From Archangium violaceum Cb vi76 (GTDB lineage Bacteria > Myxococcota > Myxococcia > Myxococcales > Myxococcaceae): a DNA stretch of 64,000 bases. Shown here in pieces: positions 27,199 through 35,198 of this stretch. The stretch's first letter is position 1. The number at the start of each line of letters is the position of its first letter. The DNA lies in the NCBI RefSeq assembly GCF_000733295.1, contig NZ_JPMI01000098.1, positions 1 through 64,000 of the forward strand, in the 5' to 3' direction. The translations under genes and the position numbers were made by a program. The notes under the pieces are model-generated. The model was not told where the DNA came from and searched no databases. It saw only the letters and a list, made by a program, of their open reading frames with translations.

Positions 27199-28731
27199 CT
27201 ATTTCTGCTGGAGCTTCGCCGGACAGCCGCGCTTCAGCGTGTACTGGTAGTAGCCGATCTCGTCGCGCCAGAACTCGCCCTGGAACTTCCAGTAGTTCCA
27301 CGCGGCCCCGGGCATCTTCGGCCGGTAGATGGACTGGGACTTCAGGACTGCCTTCTGATCCACGCCCGCCAGCAGCAGGTCCTTCTCGTCGAGCGCCGTC
27401 TGCACGCGGATGATCTCCGCCTGGTCCGCGAAGGTGCGCAGGTTCCGCGCGGCCTCCTGCAGGCGGCTCTTGGCGAAACGTCCGCCAATCTGCATCAGCG
27501 TGCCGCGCACCTCCTCCAGCGAGGAGGTGATCTCCGGCACCATGCCCGTGCCCTGCCAGTTGCCCTGGGCGGCCACCTCGCGCTTCTCGGCGTCCACCTG
27601 CTCGATCATCCGCATCACGTCCTGGATGCGCTCGTTGCCGCGGATCCACAGGTAGATGGGGCGCGGCAACCGCCGGTTCTCCGCCGCCACCAGGTTGTAG
27701 GCGCTCAGCAGATCCACGTCCTCGCCGGAGAACGGCTCGAGCTGCTTCGCCATGGGCTCGTAGAGCTGCTCGTAGGCCGTCAGCGTGGTCTTCACCTCGT
27801 CGAAGAGGCAGCTGTAGTAGTAGACGGTCGCCTTGAGGATCCACGACTCGGGCTGGAAGGCGCCCTCGAACTGCGGGGCGTGCAGCGCCTGGAGGCTGCC
27901 GAGCGCCCCGCCGAAGTCCTCGTTCTGGAAGCGGGCGAAGCCGTTCTCGAAGAGGGCCTGATCCCAGAAGCGGGCGTAGCGCGGCACGTCCTCGTAGGAG
28001 GCAACGGCCTGCGGGTACTCGTGGCGGCCGTAGTGCAGGCGGCCGATGCCCAGCAGGGCGAGCTGCTTCACCTCGTCATGGGCGAGCTGCGGACCCTTGG
28101 CGTCCAGCGCGCCCTTGAAGGCGGCCAGGGCGGCGGCATCCAGCGCGTCCGCCTCGGCGGGACGGCCCGGGAAGTGTGGATCCGCCAGCACCACGCCCAG
28201 CAGGTAACGGGCACGGGCGTAGACGCGGCTGTCGGACGGCACGGCCTCGAGCAGCGCGCGGGCCTCCTCGAAGCGGCCGCGGCGCTGGCGGATGGTGGCC
28301 ACCTGGTACTGCACGCGCGCCAGCACCTCGCGCGGCAACCTCACCCACTTGTCCTGCACCATGGGCGTGTAGGCCTTGTCGAGGATGTTGGGCACGAGGT
28401 TCTGCTCGTTGAGCTGCTGCTGCACGTCCACCAGCCCCTCGAGCGCCTGGAAATAGGACGGGTGCTGGGGGCCGGCGTTGACGATGGCCGCGTAGGCGAC
28501 GAGCGCGCTGATGGGCAGCTTCTTCCGGGCGTACGTCTGCGCCAGGTAGTACTCGGACCGGGCGCGGATGTCGGAGTCCCCCGCGTTGGCGGACAGCTCG
28601 AAGAAGAGCGGGGCCGCGGCGTCCAGCTTGCCCGCGTTGAAGCTCGCGAGCGCCTGGTTGTATGCGTTCATGTCCTGCGCGGAGGCCAGCGGCGCGAGGA
28701 CCAGGAAGGTGGCGAGAATCAGTCGGTGCAT
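27199..28731 (-). CDS. gltC: Periplasmic TPR gliding protein GltC-like
   Basis: This 510-residue protein has a signal peptide (ILATFLVLAPLASA) and TPR-like helical repeats (YNQALASFNAGKLDAAAPLF, LLGIGRLHYGRHEYPQAVAS). A C-terminal coiled region ends in PGAAWNYWKFQGEFWRDEIG. Transcription order beta-barrel, beta-barrel, TPR matches gltB-gltA-gltC of Myxococcus, so GltC is the likely identity. It starts 10 bases after gltA. In Myxococcus the gltABC genes are in a different cluster from gltD-J; here they are contiguous. Confidence 0.72.
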   Translation of the reverse strand: MHRLILATFLVLAPLASAQDMNAYNQALASFNAGKLDAAAPLFFELSANAGDSDIRARSEYYLAQTYARKKLPISALVAYAAIVNAGPQHPSYFQALEGLVDVQQQLNEQNLVPNILDKAYTPMVQDKWVRLPREVLARVQYQVATIRQRRGRFEEARALLEAVPSDSRVYARARYLLGVVLADPHFPGRPAEADALDAAALAAFKGALDAKGPQLAHDEVKQLALLGIGRLHYGRHEYPQAVASYEDVPRYARFWDQALFENGFARFQNEDFGGALGSLQALHAPQFEGAFQPESWILKATVYYYSCLFDEVKTTLTAYEQLYEPMAKQLEPFSGEDVDLLSAYNLVAAENRRLPRPIYLWIRGNERIQDVMRMIEQVDAEKREVAAQGNWQGTGMVPEITSSLEEVRGTLMQIGGRFAKSRLQEAARNLRTFADQAEIIRVQTALDEKDLLLAGVDQKAVLKSQSIYRPKMPGAAWNYWKFQGEFWRDEIGYYQYTLKRGCPAKLQQK

Positions 28732-28741
28732 GGCGCGTGTC

Positions 28742-29839
28742 TCAGAAGAGGATGGAGAAACCGCCGTAGAAGCTGAGGTTGTTGAGCACGTCCGAGGACG
28801 GGTTGCTGACCAGGTCCTTCCCCAGGACGATGTCCTCGCGGTAGTTCTTGCGTGTCTTCGGGTCCACCCCGTCGAACTTCTGGAACTGGCAGCTGCCCGT
28901 CAGGCCCAGCTGCGAGAAGCTCTGGCCGGAGCCGCGTGCGTCCTCCAGCTTCTGGAAGTCCTGGAGGTTGCAGCCGTCCACCCGGTCCACGCGGGCGGTG
29001 TAGATGAGATCCCTCACCTCCAGGCGCAGCGCCATGGAGTCGCCGAACTGCACGCGGAAGCCGCCGCCCACCGAGCCGAGGAACTTCGTGCCCGTGTCAC
29101 CGAAGCGCGCCGGCACCGTGAAGGACTCGCCATCCACCTGATTGGAGACCTCGGGGCGGACGAGCACGCGCGTGGAGCCGATGCCCGCGCCGCCGTTGAG
29201 CACCAGGCTGAACTGCAGCAGGTGGTTGTCGTAGAAGGCGAACTTGCCGTACAGCGGCGTCACCTCCACGCCCGCCTGCGCGCCCCACACCAGCAGCAGC
29301 GCCGAGGCCGCCTGCGCCTGCTCGCGCACCTTGTCGATGAGCTCCAGGTTGAAGAGGCTCTCGTTGGAGTACCAGTTGTACGTGCTGGAGACCTGCAGGC
29401 CGAAGTTCTCCTGCAGGTGGTAGGTGTAGTGCAGCGCGCTGCCGGCGTGGTCGGTGAAGCGGCCATTCACCTGCGCCACCACCGGGTAGAGCGTGAACTC
29501 GTGCCGGCCCTCGTCCGCGAAGCGCTTCTTCTGCACCACGTGGACGGCCACGTTCGGGTTGTGCAGCGGCGCCCCGTTCACCAGGCGCTGCGCATTCGGA
29601 TCCGACACCGGCTGCAGCTCGGGCTCCCCGGCCGTGGCCAGCGGCGCGTCCGAGGGAGCCACGGGCGCCTGGGTGTCCAGGGGCTCGGGCACGGCCGGTG
29701 CGGAGACGTCGGTCTCCGGGGGCTCGAGCTCCGGCTTCACGGGGATGGGCGCCGTCTCCGAGGGCGGCGCCGGGGTCTCCTCCTGCGCGGTCGCCAGCGT
29801 GGCGGACAGGAGAACGGCGAGGAACGCGGTCGGTCGCAT
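28742..29839 (-). CDS. gltA: Outer-membrane beta-barrel gliding protein GltA-like
   Basis: This 365-residue protein has a signal peptide (FLAVLLSATLATAQ) and a Pro/Glu-rich linker (residues 20-75). It then has a barrel of alternating strands with YNWYSNESLF, LQFSLVLNGGAGIGSTRVLV and VGGGFRVQFGDSMALRLEVR, ending in NNLSFYGGFSILF. The aromatic C-terminal residue fits BAM-dependent insertion. It is homologous in plan to the next gene, gltB, and its position suggests GltA. Two Cys near residues 310 and 330 could pair. It lies 14 bases downstream of gltB. Confidence 0.72.
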   Translation of the reverse strand: MRPTAFLAVLLSATLATAQEETPAPPSETAPIPVKPELEPPETDVSAPAVPEPLDTQAPVAPSDAPLATAGEPELQPVSDPNAQRLVNGAPLHNPNVAVHVVQKKRFADEGRHEFTLYPVVAQVNGRFTDHAGSALHYTYHLQENFGLQVSSTYNWYSNESLFNLELIDKVREQAQAASALLLVWGAQAGVEVTPLYGKFAFYDNHLLQFSLVLNGGAGIGSTRVLVRPEVSNQVDGESFTVPARFGDTGTKFLGSVGGGFRVQFGDSMALRLEVRDLIYTARVDRVDGCNLQDFQKLEDARGSGQSFSQLGLTGSCQFQKFDGVDPKTRKNYREDIVLGKDLVSNPSSDVLNNLSFYGGFSILF

Positions 29840-29853
29840 GCGGGACGTCAGCC

Positions 29854-30669
29854 TCAGAAGATGAAGGAGTAGCCGATATCGAACTGCACCAGATGCGTCA
29901 GGCCCGGGTTGGGCGCGGGCGTGCCACTCTCCTCGCCCCGCTCCCAGAGCTCGCGCTCCACGTTCACGCGGTACTCGTCCGTGAAGACCCAGTCGCGCAG
30001 CTCGAAGCGCAGCGCGTGCCCGTTGGACAGGAAGAAGCGGAAGCCCACCGCCCCGGTGGCCACCGGCGCCATGCGCGTGTCCACGCGCCAGAAGGACTGC
30101 GTCGCGCTGAGGCTGTTGTTCGGATCCGTGCGGTTGTCGCAGATGCCCAGGTCGCGGTTCACCACCTGGTTGCACTGGATGACGGACTGGCGCCGCAGCG
30201 AGGCCAGCCCGCCACCCGCCCACAGGTAGGCCTGGAAGTGGGCCGTCTCATCCGCCAGCAGCGACAGCTTGCCGTAGATGGGCGCCCAGCGGGCCCCCAC
30301 CACGCCGTGCAGATTCATCTCCCACATGTCCTCGAGCTCGTCCGTGATCTTCTTGTCCTCACGGGCGAGGAAGCTCTCGGAGATGGAGCGCGCCAGGCCC
30401 GTGTGGCGGCTGAGCGCGTAGCCGGCGCGGGCCTCGAGGGCGAGCGTGTTGAAGAAGTTGTAGGCGAGGCCGGCGTTCAGGTTGTAGTGCGCGGTGAGGT
30501 ACTCGCGCGCGGGCAGGCCCACCGAGACGGACGCCTCCAGCCGCTGCTCCGGAGAGAAGAGCCGGTGGCGCACGGCGGCCGGGTCCAGCACCTGCTCCTG
30601 GGCGGAGGCGGACAGCGCCGTCAGCACCAGGGCCAGCGAAACGAAACGGGGAAGGTTGCGTGCATTCAT
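29854..30669 (-). CDS. gltB: Outer-membrane beta-barrel gliding protein GltB-like
   Basis: This 271-residue protein has a signal peptide (FVSLALVLTALSASAQ). Barrel strands include AHYNLNAGLAYNFFNTLALE, WAPIYGKLSLLAD and AVGFRFFLSNGHALRFELRD, and the last residues are DIGYSFIF. The FRFFLSNGHALRFELRD-type strand also occurs in the neighbouring GltA-like protein, so the two are paralogues. Two Cys (CNQVV and GICDN) could pair. It heads the gliding cluster, downstream of rplC and its terminator. Confidence 0.72.
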   Translation of the reverse strand: MNARNLPRFVSLALVLTALSASAQEQVLDPAAVRHRLFSPEQRLEASVSVGLPAREYLTAHYNLNAGLAYNFFNTLALEARAGYALSRHTGLARSISESFLAREDKKITDELEDMWEMNLHGVVGARWAPIYGKLSLLADETAHFQAYLWAGGGLASLRRQSVIQCNQVVNRDLGICDNRTDPNNSLSATQSFWRVDTRMAPVATGAVGFRFFLSNGHALRFELRDWVFTDEYRVNVERELWERGEESGTPAPNPGLTHLVQFDIGYSFIF

Positions 30670-30779
30670 GACCGTGTGGCGCAGACATGTGGGCACGCGA
30701 TCACCCAGGAGCAAGAGACCAGGCTCACTCGGGGTGTGCTTTCGTCTACACACGGCATGCCAGCGCACGCTGGCCAACG

Positions 30780-30796
30780 TTTCCGGAGTCCGGAAA
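30780..30796. other. Perfect palindrome upstream of gltB
   Basis: TTTCCGGAGTCCGGAAA is a 17-base palindrome about 110 bases upstream of the gltB start and just past the rplC terminator. It may be an operator for the gliding genes; no regulator is suggested by context. Confidence 0.45.
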
Positions 30797-30801
30797 CACG
30801 A

Positions 30802-30835
30802 ACGCCCCGCCCGGAGGGTAGCCGGTGCGGGGCGT
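30802..30835 (-). terminator. Terminator downstream of rplC
   Basis: The stem ACGCCCCGC / GCGGGGCGT (30802-30810, 30827-30835) is followed on the minus strand by TCGTGTTTCC. A second inverted repeat, CCCTCCC / GGGAGGG, lies between it and the rplC stop (about 30884-30905). Confidence 0.6.
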
Positions 30836-30926
30836 CGATGAACCTGCGGCGGTGCCTGGAGTCTCGGTAGGACGATGGTCCGGCCCTCCCCCGGGTGAGG
30901 GAGGGGGCACACGCAGGGGAGACAGC

Positions 30927-31601
30927 TTACTTCGAGCGAGCCGCCTTGTGCTGCTCGCGCAGCGCCACCTTGATGCTCGGGCGCACGATGACGATGCCGT
31001 CGTTGTGGCCGGCGATGGTGCCCTTGATGAGCAGCAGGCCCTTCTCCACGTCCACGTCCACCACGGCCAGGTTCTGGGTGGTGACCTGATCCACGCCGTA
31101 GTGACCGGGCAGCTTCTTGTTGGGGTACACACGGCCGGGCGTCTTACGCTGGCCGATGGCGCCCGGGTGACGGCGGTACTCGTGCGTGCCGCGCGTGGCC
31201 GTCTGCGAGCCCTTGAACTTCCAGCGCTTCATGACGCCCTGGAAGCCGCGGCCCTTGGTGACGCCGGTGACGTCCACCAGCTGGCCCTTGGTGAACAGGT
31301 CCGCCTTCACGGCGTCGCCCACGTTGAAGCCGGCGGCCTCCTCGGTGGAGACGCGGAACTCCTTCACGTGACGGCGCAGCTGCGCGCCGTTCTTCTTGAA
31401 GAAGCCCACCTCGGCCTTGCTCAGGTTCTTCTCGCGAACCTCGCCAAAGCCCAGCGTCACGGCCGAGTACTTGTCCTTCTCCGGCGTCCGCTTGCCCACG
31501 ACCTGGCAGGTGTTGACGTCGACCACCGTCACCGGAACGAGGTTGCCCTCGTCGTTGAACACCTGGGTCATTCCAATCTTCTTACCAATCAAACCCTTCA
31601 C
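30927..31601 (-). CDS. rplC: 50S ribosomal protein L3
   Basis: This 224-residue protein is a full-length bacterial L3. It begins MKGLIGKKIGMTQVF and has the L3 signature KGRGFQGVMKRW and the RKTPGRVYPNKKLPGHYG loop. L3 binds 23S rRNA near the peptidyl transferase centre. No other ribosomal gene is adjacent, although rplC normally sits in the S10 operon between rpsJ and rplD. It may be a relocated copy or a second paralogue. Its own terminator lies at 30802-30835. Confidence 0.93.
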   Translation of the reverse strand: MKGLIGKKIGMTQVFNDEGNLVPVTVVDVNTCQVVGKRTPEKDKYSAVTLGFGEVREKNLSKAEVGFFKKNGAQLRRHVKEFRVSTEEAAGFNVGDAVKADLFTKGQLVDVTGVTKGRGFQGVMKRWKFKGSQTATRGTHEYRRHPGAIGQRKTPGRVYPNKKLPGHYGVDQVTTQNLAVVDVDVEKGLLLIKGTIAGHNDGIVIVRPSIKVALREQHKAARSK

Positions 31602-31744
31602 GTCGTCCTCACAACCCGCGCCAATCGCGCGGAAACATCAATGATTTCAGCAGTTTGCGTCCGACTTCAGTTCCCCGGACGCCAGGAAGCGGCGCAATGT
31701 AGCAGCTCGCCCCCTACCGTCAAGCACGGCGGGAGGGAGGGGCT

Positions 31745-32518
31745 TCACTGCGCGCGATCCAGCCGGGGGTAGAACGGTGCGAGCTGCGCGTCCTGGATGC
31801 GCTGGGCGTACACGTCCTCGCCGAGGAGGAACAACGCCTGGTCCAGATAATCCTCCGCGGCCTGGACCTCGGTCTCCTTCTCGGCGATCGCCTGGTCGAT
31901 CTCCGCCATCACCTGGTCGACCTGCTCCTTGTGGGCGGTCATCTCGTCTTCCATGTCCAGCCTGCGCTTGTGCGCCAGGATGCCGGGCGCACCGGGCTGA
32001 CCGGGCCTGGGGGTGAGCGCCAGCTCGACCTGCTTCTCCAGGTCTTCCACGTCGCGCGCCAGGCGCATCATCGTGATGCGGTTCTTCTTGATGTTGTCGC
32101 GCGAGGCACCCAGCCTGGACTCGTCGGTGGTGACGAGCTCCAGGTCGGCGTGCTTCTTCTCCAGCTTCTTGAGCGCGTCCTGGGCGTAGCGGAGATCCGC
32201 GCGGCGGTTGGACAGCGTCTTGCGGAGGGTCTTCGTCTGCCCCTCCACGGCGTCCACCGCCTTCTTCCACTTCTTGACGATCTCGAACTCGGCCGCCCGC
32301 TTGTCCTCGTACTGGGCGAGGTAGTCCTGCCAGGCCGCGTCCTCCTCGTTCAGCTGCTGCTCGAGCGCGGCAAGCTCGTCCCGGCGGGCCACCAGCGCCG
32401 CCTCGGCGCGGTAGACACGGTCCATGGTCCGCGGACAGTTGGGCTTGCCCGCCAGGCGATCTCTCGCGAGATCACCGAGCTGGAAAATCAGATCGTTGTA
32501 GCTCTCCACCTTGGCCAT
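31745..32518 (-). CDS. Coiled-coil protein of unknown function
   Basis: This 257-residue protein has no signal peptide or membrane segment and is mostly predicted coiled coil, rich in Glu, Lys, Asp and Ala (RRDELAALEQQLNEEDAAWQ, ARDVEDLEKQVELALTP). A short GPG-rich break lies near residue 175. The conserved-looking ends are MAKVESYNDLIFQLGDLARD and the Pro-containing tail APFYPRLDRAQ. It lies downstream of the 32551-33027 gene with 32 bases between them and reads the same way, so they may be co-transcribed. I do not recognise it. A structural or scaffold role is plausible. Confidence 0.7.
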   Translation of the reverse strand: MAKVESYNDLIFQLGDLARDRLAGKPNCPRTMDRVYRAEAALVARRDELAALEQQLNEEDAAWQDYLAQYEDKRAAEFEIVKKWKKAVDAVEGQTKTLRKTLSNRRADLRYAQDALKKLEKKHADLELVTTDESRLGASRDNIKKNRITMMRLARDVEDLEKQVELALTPRPGQPGAPGILAHKRRLDMEDEMTAHKEQVDQVMAEIDQAIAEKETEVQAAEDYLDQALFLLGEDVYAQRIQDAQLAPFYPRLDRAQ

Positions 32519-32550
32519 GGGCGTGTTTTACGCCCAAGGCCAGCGAGCTG

Positions 32551-33027
32551 TCAGCTATCGGCCGGAGCGGCGGCGGCCGAGGAGAGGTTGGCCTCGGCGG
32601 CGGCCTGGGCGGCGCCCTCGGCCAGGGCGAAGAGCTCCCGGGCCCGGTCCTGCTCCTCGGTGCGGTTGAGCTCGCAGACCCAGGCGCTGGACAGGTCCGC
32701 GTGCTGGCGGGCCAGTTCGGCGGTGGACTCGTAGCGGGCGGCCGAGGCACGGGCGAAGGCCCCCTCCCGGCGCAGCTCCATCACCGTGTCCTCGTCGAGG
32801 GTGATCTCCTCGGGCGGTACCGGCAGTGGCCCGCGACCGAGCGCCGCCAGCCGGGCCAGCAGCCGCGAGGCGTGTGCCCTGCAAAAAGCGGCGAGAACCA
32901 TCAGCCGCGCCCGCCCGCGGCTATCGCCGAGTCGCTCGGCCAACATCGTCATACGACGCGCCGAAACCACTTCGGACTCCCATGCCGCGGCCAGTGCTGC
33001 GGCCAAGCGGGTATGCCTTGCGCCCAT
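32551..33027 (-). CDS. Small helical protein (ferritin-like fold possible)
   Basis: This 158-residue protein is almost entirely helical and Ala/Arg/Glu-rich. It has a Pro-containing hinge (GRGPLPVPPEEI) in the middle and a C-terminal stretch ending SSAAAAPADS. It is predicted soluble. The helix-hinge-helix plan and residues such as RMTMLAERLGD and ESTAELARQH resemble rubrerythrin/ferritin-like four-helix proteins, but no metal-binding pattern is clear. It precedes the coiled-coil gene at 31745-32518. Function unknown. Confidence 0.65.
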   Translation of the reverse strand: MGARHTRLAAALAAAWESEVVSARRMTMLAERLGDSRGRARLMVLAAFCRAHASRLLARLAALGRGPLPVPPEEITLDEDTVMELRREGAFARASAARYESTAELARQHADLSSAWVCELNRTEEQDRARELFALAEGAAQAAAEANLSSAAAAPADS

Positions 33028-33088
33028 CGGCCCTCCCCAGGTGCTGCCCCCAATCCCGCGAGCAAACTAGGGATGGACTCGCGCGGAT

Positions 33089-34186
33089 TCAACCGATCGG
33101 GCCCCAGGCACGCTCCATGAACCAATATCCGCCGGCCGCGAGGATGAGGAGCGACAGAGCACGCACTGTCCGCTGGTGCACCCCGGGCCGGCGCTGCACG
33201 AGCCGGACGAGGGGAAACAGCAGGGCGACCACGGCGGCCTGCCCCAGCTCCACGCCGAGGTTGAAGCCGAACAGGCCCGTCACCACCGAGTCACCCAGGC
33301 CGTAGCTCCCCAGCACGCTGGCGAAGCCGAAGCCGTGGATCAGTCCGAAGAGGAACGTCAGCAGGGCCCGGTGGCGGTGCTCGCGCAGCACCAGGTTCTC
33401 CAGGGCCACCCAGATGATGGAGAGGGCGATGGCGGCCTCGACCCAGCGCGTGCGCGCGTCGTCCAGGAGGATGAAGCCCAGCGCGGTGGCCCCCAGGGTG
33501 AGGGAATGGGCCAGGGTGAAGGCCGTCACCAGCAGCAGCACCCGCCGGAAGCCGCCTCCCACCAGCAGCAGGGCCAGCAGGAAGGCCAGGTGATCGATTC
33601 CCCCGAAGATGTGGACCAGGCCCAGGCCCACCCAGTCGAGCAGCCCCGAGACGCGCTCGCGCTCCGGCTGTCCGGGCCCGGACACTCCGGATTCAGACAC
33701 GACGAGTGTGGGTTGGGAGGCATCCGCGAAGCGCTGTCCCTGCTCGCCCTGGATGTAGCTGCCGAGCACCACCTTGTAGTTGGACGGCAGCACGGACAGC
33801 AGGGAGAAGCGCTGGCGGAGCTCGCCGGGCGCGCACTGGAAGGTGGCGCCGAGCTCCACGTAGGACACACGCAACCGGGCGGTGGTGGCGCCACGGGTGC
33901 AGGGCTGGCCCCCGGCGCTCAGCGGCATGGCGTCCCAGATGCCCACGGCCAGTGCCGGCGCCCGAGCGTCCAGGTCCGCCTGGGTGAGCACGCCGTCCCC
34001 GTCCGCGTCCGCGGGGATGAGCAGGGCGAGCGAGCCCGCCGTGAGGGTGATGCGCTCATGCACCTCCGGCCCCCCCGCCACGGGGCGCCAGAGCTGCGCA
34101 TAGAGGATGTCCGCATCGTGGGCGCTCGCGCTCCCGGCCACCACCAGGAGAACGAGCGAGAGCGCCAGCCGGGCCGTCCGCCTCAT
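33089..34186 (-). CDS. HupE/UreJ-like membrane protein with EF-hand
   Basis: This 365-residue protein has a signal peptide (LALSLVLLVVAGSASAHD) and an extracytoplasmic N-terminal domain of about 170 residues. That domain contains an EF-hand-like loop (DADGDGVLTQADLD near 58-71) and two Cys. Seven or so membrane helices follow, with the HupE/UreJ_2 hallmark FGGIDHLAFLLALLL and FLFGLIHGFGFASVL. Family members with this C-terminal block are often linked to nickel or other metal transport, but the long N-terminal form is mostly uncharacterised. No hydrogenase or urease genes are adjacent, so the substrate is open. Confidence 0.8.
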   Translation of the reverse strand: MRRTARLALSLVLLVVAGSASAHDADILYAQLWRPVAGGPEVHERITLTAGSLALLIPADADGDGVLTQADLDARAPALAVGIWDAMPLSAGGQPCTRGATTARLRVSYVELGATFQCAPGELRQRFSLLSVLPSNYKVVLGSYIQGEQGQRFADASQPTLVVSESGVSGPGQPERERVSGLLDWVGLGLVHIFGGIDHLAFLLALLLVGGGFRRVLLLVTAFTLAHSLTLGATALGFILLDDARTRWVEAAIALSIIWVALENLVLREHRHRALLTFLFGLIHGFGFASVLGSYGLGDSVVTGLFGFNLGVELGQAAVVALLFPLVRLVQRRPGVHQRTVRALSLLILAAGGYWFMERAWGPIG

Positions 34187-34222
34187 CGGCCCCGGAGACT
34201 GCCCCCGGGGGCGGGCTTCCGT

Positions 34223-34783
34223 CTACTCCTGGATGAATTCCAGGTGGATCTGCTGCCGGCCACTCAAGCCCCCGTGCCGGGAGCCGCAGCGCGGACAGAA
34301 GAGCGGACCCTCCCAGTCCCAGAGGGCCTTCACCTCCTCGCCGCAGCACACCAGGGGGATGATCCGCAGGTCATCCGTGTCCGGAGCCATGGGTCCGGGC
34401 AGGGCCTCGGGCTCCACGCTGACGAAGGTGGGCCGCGGGTTGAGCGACAGGGTGCGCGACACGTAGGCCAGCTGCTCGTAACGCACGTGGTTGGCCCAGG
34501 CGCGCGCCACGGCCTCCACATGCGCCTGCTGGCTCGGGGTGAGCCACTCGTCCCCCGGAGCCCGGTGGCCACAATAGAGGCACCACCAGTCCGGCACCTC
34601 GTCGAAGCTCTCGTGAGCGTTCTCGAAGGGGAAGAGCGAGGCGAGCCGGCGCTGGAGGATGCTCGCATCGTGGCGGCAGGGCCGCGTCTTGAAGTCCCGC
34701 TGGCACTGGGGACACTCGCGCCGCACGAAGCCGCTCGCGTCCCGCGGCAGCTCCAGATCGATGATGGCTGGAGCCCGCCTCAT
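34223..34783 (-). CDS. Zinc-ribbon protein of unknown function
   Basis: This 186-residue soluble protein has CPQC near residue 24, then CLYCG near 65 and VCCGEE and CPRCG further on, so it has two probable zinc ribbons. The region between carries a DEWLTPSQQAHVEAVARAWA helix. I do not recognise a family. Its ATG overlaps the stop of the small membrane-protein gene upstream (34780-34935), so they are translationally coupled. Confidence 0.7.
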   Translation of the reverse strand: MRRAPAIIDLELPRDASGFVRRECPQCQRDFKTRPCRHDASILQRRLASLFPFENAHESFDEVPDWWCLYCGHRAPGDEWLTPSQQAHVEAVARAWANHVRYEQLAYVSRTLSLNPRPTFVSVEPEALPGPMAPDTDDLRIIPLVCCGEEVKALWDWEGPLFCPRCGSRHGGLSGRQQIHLEFIQE

Positions 34784-34935
34784 GCCAGGGCTCCCCTGCC
34801 CCGCCGCGCCAACGCGAGGATCAACGTCACCATGGAGAAAATCAATAGAAGGTGAATCCACCTGCCCTCGGTCGAGCCGCTGATCAGCCCGAGCACCCAC
34901 AGCACGAACAGGATCGCACTCATCGTCCAGTACAC
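34780..34935 (-). CDS. Small Lmo0937-like membrane protein
   Basis: A 51-residue protein with two hydrophobic helices (SAILFVLWVLGLISG and WIHLLLIFSMVTLILALA) and the pattern of the Lmo0937-type mini membrane proteins, often induced by stress. The start is a GTG at 34935 with GAGGAG ten bases upstream; an internal ATG at 34923 would be shorter and lacks that site. The end overlaps the zinc-ribbon gene by 4 bases. Confidence 0.65.
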   Translation of the reverse strand: MYWTMSAILFVLWVLGLISGSTEGRWIHLLLIFSMVTLILALARRGRGALA

Positions 34936-35118
34936 GCCGCCCACTCCTCTCCCGATGGTCTCGGAACCGTGCGCAAAACTGGGACGCCTGGCCGGTTGCG
35001 GCAACCCCTCCTTTCGACAGTCTCACGGTGGGCAAAGGCGTTCCCAGATCGGACATTTTTTCCGGTCCCCCACTTCCCACCTCCCACGTCGTCCTCGTGA
35101 TTCCAGGCGTTTGCCGGA

Positions 35119-35134
35119 TGGCACGCGGGGTGCT
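35119..35134 (+). promoter_or_regulatory. Probable sigma-54 promoter
   Basis: TGGCAC, five bases, then GTGCT gives the correct GG/GC spacing. A TTG follows. It lies about 65 bases upstream of the lytic transglycosylase start at 35199. It differs from the full consensus only at the first base of the -12 element, as does the site at 10066. Confidence 0.42.
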
Positions 35135-35198
35135 TTGTGCCGCGGTCATCTGCCACACGGACGCGGGGCCCGTTCGGAGCGCGTGGGGAGGGAGTGTC

